From Saturnia japonica (lineage: Eukaryota > Arthropoda > Insecta > Lepidoptera > Saturniidae): a stretch of DNA of 64,000 nt. The position numbers and the translations under genes were made by a program. Under the pieces are notes generated by a model that ran no database searches, was not told where the DNA came from, and saw only the letters and a program-made list of their open reading frames with translations. Positions 25,071 through 35,754 of the stretch are shown piece by piece (the stretch's first letter is position 1; every line of letters starts with the position of its first letter). The stretch covers positions 12,524,001 to 12,588,000 of the forward strand of contig CM065322.1 of NCBI GenBank assembly GCA_033032175.1, written 5' to 3'.

Positions 25071-25699
25071 TGTGGTGCGAACAAACTAATAAGTAACAAA
25101 CTGCGATTCTAAATACTTAGAGCGTTAGTCCTACCCTATGCCTATGCACTAGATAGGTTACCTAAGTTCTAGTCCTGAATATCTATTGCGGGTTTTCTAC
25201 TAAAATATAGATATTTAGGTGCAAAGCAATTATTCCCTATGGAATAAAGTACTATACAGCGAATAATTAAATTAACGATGGATTCAATATCCTGCTCGTG
25301 AGGTCCAAAAATTATGCTTGCGCCGTTGGAAGCGCAGCACATTTAATACTACTAATTGAGTGGACTGTATTTGCGGGGATTGTGATCAGCTATATGGATA
25401 TAGGATAGGAATTTGACACATACCTCGTGGTGGGTTCCGGTTTCACCTGGCTAGCCGGCTAGGTGGTCGTCTTCGACGTACTGCCCAAATTCTTCTCCTT
25501 CATAACAATGACGAGCACTAAAGTCAATGTATCAACAACCGAGCGAAAATCAACTTTATTCGACGAGGCGCGGCGACGAACTCGCGACTTATCGTATTGT
25601 TTGCATGTGCCAAAGAAGGGGGGTAAGCGGAGATAGAAAAGTTGCGAACCGATCACAATATCGCACAATATTGAAAACTATATAAAAGCGGCGCAACCA
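25071..25699 (-). repeat. BEL element 1 5' LTR
   Basis: Bases 25083-25396 match unit positions 82-315 followed by 1-80 of the 315-bp repeat in the 3' LTRs, so only one unit equivalent is present here. 25397-25699 match the remaining LTR sequence with few changes. The outer end, ACCA at 25699, mirrors the start of the 3' LTR. The inner end is set at TGTGGTGCGAAC by the TG/CA rule. No primer-binding site with a clear TGG was found next to it. Confidence 0.7.
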
Positions 25700-28600
25700 A
25701 TATTGAAAGAATAGATACATAAATAAAGTGCGCACAATTTTAAGCATGTTTAGTAGTGGCATCGAGTACCGTCTAAAAATCCTCACTGGAGATGTCCTGG
25801 TTGCGAGCTGTATTGAAAATATGGCTTTTGAATCGGATGCGACCCGCGGGCCCGTATCGTTGACATAAATGGTTTAAAGCTTTATTATTTATACCTAAAA
25901 GCATTGAAAGTATGTCCGTGAATCGTGTCGGATGTGATTATTGAAACCTTACTAATTAGCTATTGTTCGTACTATTGACTCTACTATTAACATATTTTTC
26001 GCGGCTTATTCGCTCCGATCTTCCAACTGTAATTTTAATCTGGGGTAGGTAGATCTCTATTCGATTTATATATCCGTTTGAAAAAGGTAAAATATTATAA
26101 TAACCCTGTTTACCGTATTTTTCACATTTTACTTTATGGTTGTATTGCCCTTTTCCCATTGTTTTGATTCGAGAATATCATTGGACAAGCAAAACCATAA
26201 CATATAAATAATTGAAATACAAGTATAATACATATTAGCATGGTATGGATAAAATATTATCTATGATATTCTATTTTACTTATTGTAACCGCCATGGCAA
26301 GCAGATTCCATATTTGAAATATACATTTACTATTACTTAAAGAATTTTTTCTTCTTTTCCCAGTATCTAGTTTATCTAGTCTTATAAAGATTCACATTAC
26401 TTTGTAAATTGTATCTGATTTATTATAAGACTGACTAAATAAATAAAAAATATTATAAATATTAAAAATTGATTTATTACCGCTATATTCTTAAACTTAA
26501 ACCACATCATTAGATGAGCAGATGTCAGTTGCAAGTCGCTTTACTAAGATCGCGTAGCTTTGACGTTTGGAGCAGGAAACTCACTCGCGCGTATATCCCG
26601 AGTCAATTAAAGTGAAATGGCATTGGTTTAGGAATATTTATTGATACCGGATACATTTCAAACCATAATATAATGAGCAGTTTTTTCTTTAGCGAGTTTT
26701 GTTTTAAATGCGATTATAATGCAATCATATATGATAACCGAGAAAAATATTTCATTGTAACCTAGCAACATTCTTGTAACTTTATGATCAGTAACAAATA
26801 ACACGGAAAATAATATCAAAATATTATGTTTCTTATCTATGAAACGATACTCAGTCTTCCTTTTTTGTTATCGGTAAGAATTTTTACAATGAAATAGCAC
26901 ATAAAACGACATATTGCTGACATTGCATGACGTTTCCTTTCAAAATTAACACGATTTAGTATTAGTTGTTGATTGTTGGCTAGCTTTCCGTGTTCTATGT
27001 TCTATATCTGCCTTTTTCTCAAATTTAATATAGTATATACATTTTGTATATTACGATTAAGAAACCTTGTTTCTAATTAAAGAAACTGTGCTTTGCACCT
27101 TTAAAATATTCGGGTCCTTATAATCTTTAATTTTAGTAATTAATATCCATTTCAATCTTTTGTCCATTGTTCTACCTCATCCACTGGATATACAGTCATG
27201 AAGCCTGTTTTTGTAGTACTTAGATAGTGCTACCTATATAATATTGTAGATCTCATGCCCGAGTGAAAGCAGTGCTATTTTTAATATAATCATATACTGA
27301 TGTAATATCCTAGATTATTCTCTAAAAATAATCAATCTGCCAACGTAATTCCCGTCAAAATTAATTCTACTGTTTTAAAGATTAATAATCTCTGACAAAA
27401 CCTTCACCTTCAGTGTTTGTGGATCGTAAGCTAACAGAATACTTGTTTAATTAGGAAGATTAAACCTATTGCAATATTTTGAATAATTCACGCCTGGACG
27501 TCACTAACAATATTTTTTAATGTATTCTTTAACGGAACATTTATTCTTTATGAAAATATATGACACTATTTTAGTGGTTTTGTAACCGGCCTATCTATCT
27601 AAACTAGTTAATCTTAACAGTAAAAAATGACGACTTAATACATACAAATTCACTAAGTTGGAATAGTTCTTGCCTGGTTTAACAAACTCGCACAAATTGT
27701 GCACAGACATTTAATTTCCTTGATTTAATTAAGTCTGGAATACTTTTGGGCCGCTACTATTAAATACTGAAAAAAAACATTTTTGTATTTATATAAAATT
27801 TTGACTGTTTTCAATGTTTTTCGAAGTGGTCATGAATTTCAATAGATATTTTTTCTTAGAAGTCTCACAGTTCAACTACATTTTAGTTTAGGCTACATAA
27901 TGTAAGCGTTTTGTAAATGATTCCCAACGCTGTGGAAAAGAAAATAACTATGTATTAATTACTAATTTAATTTAATTATAAATCCAAAAATCTAGTATAG
28001 TGTGTGCCGTACTGGATAAAAGATTATTCCCTTCTGCAAGGTGCAAAGAAGCGTTAAATAAAACCTTTGTCAAAACCGCACGTTTTTTTTCCTATTTATG
28101 CCCCTTGAATTCTTTCACTCTTGTTGTCCTCAGCATCAAGTGTTTTCATATTCTGTTGACAATTGACTCACGATATCTGGTCATCTCTCTTGGTCGACCT
28201 CTATCTAGTCTCGTATATTCATGATGTAATATTTCTTCTTTTCATCACTCTCATTTCCGATATTTATTTGCCAAATAGTATAAGGTATACTTTATTCTTT
28301 TGTTTTATATTAAAACAATATTAATTATTTTATTTGATTTAAAAAAACCTAAGACTGTACAGGTAGCATTTACAATTAATTTGAAAGGGTGGTTTTGTTA
28401 CTCCGTGTTGTTGCTTCGGTATTTCGTGGTAAGCATAAAGGTGAAAGTTTCGGTACATTACCGCACACTCGCACCGCTAACGACTCTCACATTCAGCCTT
28501 ATTCAAATTAAGCTTTTGCGAATTTTTCGTCGCATTTAGAGCGTCCACGGCTCTCGTCGTCACTAAATGGAATTTTGGTGAGAAACAAAATTGAGATTAA

Positions 28601-29758
28601 ATTGAGGCGTATTCAGAAGCCTAAGTTCTTAAGCCTGTCTAAGAGTTTCTTGAGATTGAAAATACTTTTGGAATTTTAATAATGTAATTGGTATTACGAC
28701 TATTTAAAAGTCATTTTGTTTATTGATCATTTTTGAAATTAGTTGGATTCTTCTATGAGCCCAAGGAGTTGTTTGAATGCAGTTTTATTATTATTTTGGT
28801 ATAGGGAATTGGATTTGTCTTGATACTACATGTTTACCAATTACTTTGATTGACATCTTTTCTATATGCTATTTTATTAGCCTCAAAGCGATTATTATCT
28901 TAGTGTAACTCTGCAATCACAATTTTAAAATCCGTGCAGATACGGTACGGTGCACCTGCGTATTAAATGCCCTCGAGTTCGCTTACTGATCACGATGTGG
29001 TTTGAATTTTTTTTTCTATACGGATGTTTCATACTCTGTGGAACTGTATAGCGCTTATAATACTGTGATACAACAGTTAAACGGGGGAACAATTTTGTTC
29101 TTTCGATACTAAAAAAGGTAATTTTCGTATATTAAATCAAAGTTAAATTTAGCGCTAATTATTTTATTATGTGGCGTATTTTCATGAATCTTTAATTCAT
29201 GTTTATTCCTAAATACAGATTTCTTGAAAACAAGCTCAAACAGTTGTGATATTCGTGAAATCCTTTTGGTTTGGCACCCATCGCACATATTTAACGAGGA
29301 AAATTGGTTATTTTGTAGTACTCAAATGGGATCAGGTTATTTAAATAAATTCTCATATTAATTATATCTCCAAGGGTTCGTTCACGTTCGTTTGTCTTCG
29401 GTAAATCGTTCACACTTACTCGTTTCCGCTCCTTCGTTAGCTTCGCTCGCCTTCGTTAACTTAATATTATGTGCCCTTAATATTTTATTTATTTATTTAT
29501 GCGGAATTGACAACAATAGATAATAATTAAAATATATGCGGGAAAGTGATAATGCCGAGAAGTGAAGCAAATATTTATTAGGTCGTTTATTTTAATAAAA
29601 ATACATTTTATAATAATCTTAACATTTTCCCGAACTCTTACCTCTTTTTATCCAAAAAGACATTGGCGTTGCATTGACAGTTCAGTGTTTCCAGATCTAA
29701 AAATTTAAATTCCTAATAGTTTTAACTATTCCCACATATATATAAAATATTATTATAA
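25700..29758. other. Intergenic, about 4 kb, nothing recognised
   Basis: AT-rich with scattered short frames. A slightly GC-richer patch at 28400-28610 has no frame or splice pattern I trust. A TTCG-rich patch lies at 29375-29465. Confidence 0.4.
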
Positions 29759-30237
29759 ACTAGCTGTTCCCGCGACTTTCTTCGCGTGGATATAGAAAAA
29801 TAATATAAATTGAGAGGAGTATTTAGTATGTAATGTGTTAATCCAGGTTATAATCCATCAGTATTCCAAATTCCACCCAAATCCGATCAGTCGTTTATGC
29901 GTGATTGACTAACAAACATCCAAACTTTCACATTTAAATTACTTGTCCACGTAGCATGTAGCATTCTCAATAATTTTATCACATGGGTCGTAGATATTAT
30001 AATGAAAACAATAGTAAGAAGTAATTTATAGTTCACAGTTGAACATAAACTACCCACAAACCTAAATAGATAATGGTGGTTAAGCTATGACACTTACCCG
30101 GATAAAAAGTATCCTATGTGTTAACCCAGTTCATAGATTATCTGAGTGCCGAATTTCATACAAATACCATTCACCATCTTTGCGTGATTGAGTAAAAAAT
30201 ATACAAACGTTCACATTTATACATAAATAAATCACGT
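29759..30237 (-). repeat. RTE-type 3' tail sequences, two diverged units
   Basis: Read on the minus strand, two related units follow one another: about 30237-30050, then 29945-29759. Each has a TGTGAACGTTTG or TGTGAAAGTTTGG start, then CAATCACGC, a GGGTTAACACATA or GGATTAACACATT phrase, and the second ends near GTCGCGGGAACAGCTAG. This resembles the 3' UTR of lepidopteran RTE-like elements and SINEs that share it. Confidence 0.55.
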
Positions 30238-30640
30238 CTATTTCCCAACAGGGTAGGCAGAGACCACGTCCTTCCACCTGTTACGATCTTGGTATACCTC
30301 TTTCGCTTCTTCGACATTCATTAATCTTTTCATGCATGCTCGTCGGTTTAGAGTACTCATGAACTTACCTTTCTTCAGAACGTCTCCGATTTGATCGACA
30401 AATGTTCGTCTAGGCCTTCCTCTTCCAACGATTCCTTTCATACTCGCATCATAAATTTGTTTAGTCATTCTTCTTTCATTCATCCTCTCAACATGCCCAA
30501 ACCATCTAAGCACCCTTTTCTAAATCCGTGTCTTCTTAAATCTTCTTTCACACCACAAAGCTCTCTTATCACACTATTTCTTATCCTGTCACTCAATTTC
30601 ACTCCTAACATACCTCTTACATTACATTTATTGTAATAAT
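30238..30640 (-). pseudogene. RTE-like LINE, C-terminal fragment
   Basis: The minus-strand frame 30238-30513 (LRWFGHVERMNERRMTKQ, GRGRPRRTFVDQIGDVLKKG, VEEAKEVYQDRNRWKDVVSAYPVGK-stop) is the familiar C-terminus of lepidopteran RTE-clade reverse-transcriptase proteins. Upstream coding sequence persists to about 30640 in a broken frame. The polymerase and endonuclease domains are missing, so this is the usual 5'-truncated insertion. It runs directly into the 3' tail at 30237. Similar C-termini are sometimes annotated as host genes in insect genomes; here it is transposon sequence. Confidence 0.75.
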
Positions 30641-31534
30641 AATCAATATTAATCAATTAATTAATTAAAGTGGGTACTTATAGTAAATAAACATTGAAAA
30701 CACTTAATTTCAAATTATAGATACGTACAAACAACTTTCATTTAAAAATTACCATTTTAAATAATTCTATATTATTAAATATTATTTCACTAATATTCGT
30801 TATCTGTACTTAAAAGTCTTCATTTTATTTTGGCTATGCCATAGATTGTCAACATTATCTAAGACAAAAACTAGAAAGAACGTTACGTAAGCTATGTTTA
30901 GAGAAACTTATTCAATTATAAAGAAATAAAAAATTGAACTTTTGCAAAGTTATAAACTGTTTCTCTGAGGCTTGAATAATTGTAAACAATGTGTAACTGG
31001 CTCATTAATATTAACTCGGTCTTCAGTGCTCATATTTTATTCATCCAAATGGATTCCACTTTATCTTGCTTTGTACTGCGCCAGTTTATAAACTTATTTC
31101 AGTATGCCGTTTAAAAGTACTTCGGAGTTTCCATTTTGTAAACCTTACAGCTTTAAAATTGTTGTATACAGATCGTGAATAATAATAACAGTTTCTGGAA
31201 AAGAAATATTGTATATATCATTGGTCCCAACGAGTTTCAAATGAGTTCTTTTTTGGAATTTTAGATTTACTTAACATTTGAATCACAAAGAGATTCTTAA
31301 AATATTTGATAATATTAAAACCCTTCAATCTGAAATGAAGCCAAGGAATAAATGTCATAACTTTTCACATCGTATTTTCGCAGGTAATGGCCAAAAATCG
31401 AGTTAACCTAAGTTTACCGAGTTTACTTAGAATTACCTAACCTACTTGGGTAAAGTCCAAATTATATTCGAAATAATTATTTAGTTTAGGTAGTTTAGTC
31501 ATTCAACCGTAAATAAGTAGCGAGGAATGATCGA
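30641..31534. other. Intergenic, nothing recognised
   Basis: AT-rich, no supported feature. Confidence 0.4.
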
Positions 31535-31690
31535 AAAGACCGATGATATTACGTTTCTTATCAGCCTGAAAAAGTCCCATTGCTGGGAAAGTACCTCTTC
31601 CAAAGGGAAGGTATGAGCTTAGTCACCACACCAGCCCACGACCTATTGGCGATTTCAAACGCCGAGAAATATACAGTTCTACATTTATTA
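31535..31690. repeat. Dispersed lepidopteran repeat, copy 1
   Basis: Phrases such as CCCATTGCTGGGAAAGTACC, then CACCACACCAGCCCACGACC, then GCCGAGAAATATACAGTTCT follow the order of an abundant lepidopteran retroelement repeat. A second diverged copy is at 33305-33480. Confidence 0.55.
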
Positions 31691-33304
31691 TTATTATTTT
31701 TATCCATTACAGTTAAATTATTATTTATTTAAGCTGCAAAATGCTGGATTATTATTAAATTGGATAATTTTCAACAGCCTTACATGTAAATTTATTCGCA
31801 GCACATTTCTTTTTCCAGTTACACTTTTAGCCTTGAACCCCAGAGTCGCAATTTACCCAAGAAGCTTGGGTAGTTCTGAGTATACCCGGGTGGATTCATG
31901 TTTACTCGTTCTTTGGGCATCACCCGTATTATATTTTTTCGTCTTCTGGTTTTTATAAAAATAATAAATATTCGAGTCGTTTCTCATTTTAATATTGTAT
32001 TAATATTTTCCCCCAAAAGCCTCATTGTTCCCATTTTGAGCTTTTAATCGAGTCGAAAAATGTCATTGGCAAATTAATTCCCCGTTTAATAGCCAATTAT
32101 ACGGGACACGGACCTCTATAAATTAATTACTAAAGCTACTCATATCCTATACATTGTGGTTCATAATTCATCCGACAATTACAAAAGTTAATGGAGTTTC
32201 AGTTAATTCGTAGAATTTTCTGTATATTTTTTGCCACGTTTCAATGTGACTGTCCATTGTGTGATAAAGTAAGGAATGCTTTGTTTTAACTTTCTAAACA
32301 TATAAACGTATGAAAATTTCAAATATTATATTTAAATAAAAACTTTCGCCTGTCTCTTTATCCCCTACATTTTGTAATAGATTTTATTCATATTATTCAT
32401 CTAAGTTCATACTTAATAGTATATTATCTAATTGATACATACAAACACACTTCAAACGTTTTTAAAACCCATGTAAATTAAATTGAAATATTCCGACGTG
32501 AAAAGCAATTCAGGCACATTAATTATGCAAAATCTATAACAATATTGTCGCAACACAGTATGACGTTATCACGCAAGATTAAACAAACCTGGTTTGAGTT
32601 TCCTCTGAAGCATAATAATAATTAAATTTAATATAACAAAGGAGTCTCAAACAGTTTAATGTACAAACAATAAAGTTATTACATAGATTTGTTTAATAAT
32701 TAAAAATATCTTTATCTTTAATTATATTATATTATAGTCTCTCTTTGTGTTGTCTTATGGACGAACACATGTAGATTTAAAGCTGGCTTCAGTCACTTTT
32801 GTCATTTAAAAATAATACTAGATTTTTCCATTTACTTCGTATGCTGCTTTTCATACTACGTCCTTCTCCATCTTCCAGGCTATCTCTAAGCAAAATTTCT
32901 TTGCTATCGGTTCAGAGTTTTCGTAATGAAAAGTCAACAAACAGAGAGGCAGACTGAGCTACTTTTCGAATGTATAATAATAGTGTAGATTTGTTTTACA
33001 TTGGTTTCCTTTTCACACGGCAACTCGATTACAAACTATATAAGCATGGCTTCCAAAAAAGTACTTATTGTATGATGATGAGTTAAGATAAATTAATTTG
33101 TGATTTTTTCTAAATCTGCTAGCCGACGCGACGCTTAGCTTCGATCATACCTAAAATTAAAGGCGATGCTAATGAGATTAGTATAACCGTAGTAAAAATT
33201 GATATATATTTCAATTTGTAGCAAATTTAAAACTCATGAAACTAAACAATACTAATTCATTTTAAATGATAAATCATGTATTAGAATCTTTATAACGTAT
33301 CAAA
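31691..33304. other. Intergenic, nothing recognised
   Basis: AT-rich, no supported feature. Confidence 0.4.
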
Positions 33305-33480
33305 CAATCTTGTTGATAATAATAATAGTAGTCCGTCCTTATCCACTCAGCAGCGGAAAGCGGTAAAGGCCTCTTCTCGGAGGTATAGTATTAATCACCA
33401 TGCTAGCCTAAAGCCTATTCGCGAATTCAAATGCTGAGAAATTCAGAGTTCTATATTTGCCCCACGTACAGTGGTACTAT
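33305..33480. repeat. Dispersed lepidopteran repeat, copy 2
   Basis: Same family and orientation as 31535-31690 (AAAGGCCTCTTCTCGGAGG, then CACCATGCTAGCCTAAAGCC, then CTGAGAAATTCAGAGTTCT). Confidence 0.55.
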
Positions 33481-34563
33481 ACCAACTTTTTTAAAGCATT
33501 CAGATTTCGTCATTATCGTGTTACCAAATTCAAATTAGGAAATATATGCGAACACAATGCACAATCTTGTTGCGTTATGCAAATATTTAATTTCTTTTTG
33601 GAAAACGCTTTCAAATAATTTTACGTACAAGATGGAAAGTACTTATTGTAAATTAAGACGTAATTGATTAAGTCAACAGTATAATAAACAACAAATCAAA
33701 AACAATAAAAAAAAATTCAACTAGGCACATACAAATCATACCTCCCTATAAGATAAATAAATTAGTGAACTGATTTGGTTACTCACTATTTCTTCTCGCA
33801 ATTGCGTTGTAATTCTGTGTCGATGGCTTTCATTCGTATATGAAATTTGTTTATAAAACTTTGATCTGAGGTTTCTTACTGTGTGTACTTAAATTGATAT
33901 TTTTAATAATTGGCTTATTTTATTAGTACGTGCGTGAGTAGTGAGTCTTTGATAAGTATTTCATTTTAAAAGAAACAATGAATCTCATGTTTACACTTGT
34001 TCTTAAGTGAGACGGAGTAGTACAAAAGAAGCTAAATTAATATTTTTATTCCAACTGGTAGCCGTCATTTCTTATTGTCTCAACTCTGTAAGGCCTGTAT
34101 CTGTAAATTTAGGTTTATATTATAATTTGGACAGCACTAAAACGATTTTTTTTCTCTAATATGCTTTAAAGAATCTGTTGTACTCTTAATTTGTTAACAT
34201 ACATTATATAGGTAATAAATTATATCAAGTACCTAAATGTTTCATTTATTATCTATGTATTAAATGTACTATTATTATTTAAGCCATTTGTCATGCTACT
34301 GCCTCAATAAGCAAAACCAAACTTTAAATACCTTTGTAATACCAGTTATATTACACCGTTTCACATGAAGTTCAGAATATTGGAATAAACCGACTGATTT
34401 CGGAACACAACAAACCAAAACAAGATAATTATAGATAGGTTTTGTTTGAGACGGTTCGCGTAATATGTGATGGGCCCTTAATTCAATCATTCGCGTATCA
34501 ATCCCTCCCGAAGCTATTGCTGCGATACACAGTAATTATTCTAACAAACAAAAGAGACTCACC
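33481..34563. other. Intergenic; direct-repeat copy at 34391-34421
   Basis: No gene seen. The segment beginning CGACTGATTTCGGAACACA at 34391 recurs with few changes at 35065-35096. The last 120 bases could be the 5' UTR of the candidate gene starting at 34564. Confidence 0.4.
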
Positions 34564-35577
34564 ATGTCAGGAGCGGACGGTAACCTTGACCTTGCCCCGT
34601 CGACCTGGACTGCAGATTGTGAAGTATGTGTGTGTATAGTAAACGGTGTGTGTGTGTGTGTGTGTGTGTGCACACACGTGTGTGTATGCACTTCACATTC
34701 CACAGGATACTGTCACGCAAGTAATCTGTTCATCAAAACCCTCCTGGGACATCAACGCAAAGTTAAACAATGCAAAAACTTCAACCACCGTAAATCACAT
34801 ATATCTTAGCGCTAACCGAACGTCCGGAATGACGTAGCGCGTAGCGCGTACAAAACAAACAAACGCGAGTTCACGGCCAAAGCACGAAGCAGGCTGGCTT
34901 ACGTGCCAGCAGAGCCGTAGGACGAAGCTAGGGGGGCGGGGTGGTGCAGCGCCTGCGCAGAACGATTGCCCCCGCGCATACGATATATTTCTAACAGGTT
35001 TATCACTTTGCATATGGTGGTCGCGATTCCTACTACTCCGCTATATTACCTAATGCATATACATCGACTGGTCTCGGAACACAACAAACTAAAAGAAAAT
35101 CATGGAAAGGTTTATCACCATTTTATTATGATATATAACTATGAATATAAAGGAGTTTATAGAGCCAAAAGGGAATATGGAATGAAAGAAAAATAAAATC
35201 TATTATAAATATATTTCCAGGACATTTACAAATTCACGTGATATTATTTCCCTGAAGTTCGTTCAATAAGATTTTAAACAATAAAAATGTTACCTACCTT
35301 AATAAATAATTTTATAAAACCTTAAAGTTCAATATTGAAGACCTCACTTAAAACATTAACATCTCACGAGATAGTGTTTGATTTAAAGGATATAAACCAA
35401 GATCCAACGCCTTAGCTGCGACGTAAGGTATCAACCAGTGAAATCAGCGCAATGGAGATTGAGGTCAGGAACCGCCGCCCTAGCCGCGTCTACCCGGGTG
35501 GTCGGCTTAGTGATGCTTCATCCTGGGTATACAGCGTTGAGCAGGCTCGACGCAGGAACAATAATTCTCACAAGGTG
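34564..35577 (+). CDS. Candidate two 5' coding exons of an unrecognised gene
   Basis: Exon 1, 34564-34623, begins at an ATG in good context (CACCATGTC) and encodes 20 residues starting MSGADGNLDLAPSTW. It ends at a textbook donor, GAA|GTATGT. Exon 2, 35416-35577, follows an acceptor CGCCTTAG and encodes 54 residues (including EIEVRNRRPSRVYPGGRLSD and SWVYSVEQARRRNNNSHK). It ends at AAG|GTGAGA. Both junctions are phase 0, so the exons join in frame without a stop. Both are richer in GC and in basic and polar codons than their surroundings. No signal peptide or domain is visible and I do not recognise the protein. The gene would continue in further exons that I could not find. The intron polypyrimidine tract is weak, and a diverged repeat lies in the intron, so a mis-prediction remains possible. 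Confidence 0.35.
34646..34686. repeat. (TG)n microsatellite
   Basis: About 13 TG units, then a CACACACGTGTGTG palindrome. It lies just inside the proposed first intron of the candidate gene. Confidence 0.95.
34810..34985. promoter_or_regulatory. GC- and CpG-rich block with an NRF1-like palindrome
   Basis: GCGCCTGCGC at 34949-34958 is one base off the NRF1/Ewg consensus GCGCATGCGC. Nearby are TGACGTAGCGCGTAGCGCG (near 34832) and GGGGGGCGGGG. The block is an island in AT-rich DNA and sits between the two candidate exons, so it could be an alternative promoter, or part of an old repeat. Confidence 0.25.
35065..35096. repeat. Second copy of the 34391 direct repeat
   Basis: Begins CGACTGGTCTCGGAACACA and matches 34391-34421 with only a few differences. 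Confidence 0.6.
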
Positions 35578-35754
35578 AGATTGATTCCATGAAAAAAGAA
35601 TTTAGTAATGCAATTAATAAATACCTCGGATTGAGACTTCCTACTCCTATATTCGTTTGGTACTAATAAACTTGTTATTTTAGGTAACTTTACCAAATAA
35701 AATATAAAAATATCAATGATTATACTATTTTCGAAATCTTTTAAAAATATAAGT

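Larger units (their letters stand above)
12398..25699 (-). mobile_element. BEL/Pao retrotransposon 1, broken and nested
   Basis: Reading the minus strand, the order is 5' LTR (25071-25699), gag and protease (22447-24693), a foreign Copia insert (20090-22421), reverse transcriptase, RNase H and integrase (16994-20064), 3' LTR (15896-16907), then the tandem extra copy of the 3' part (down to 12398). The order Gag-PR-RT-RH-IN, the DUF1759/DUF1758-type domains and the LYMDD active site identify the BEL/Pao superfamily. Frameshifts, an insertion and a duplication make it inactive. The outer end of the 3' LTR is missing, so no target duplication could be read. Confidence 0.85.

Noticed and set aside
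28000..28224. 74-codon frame; its antisense contains an RGRPRE-like phrase
   Set aside because: Too short and decayed to assign to an RTE C-terminus.
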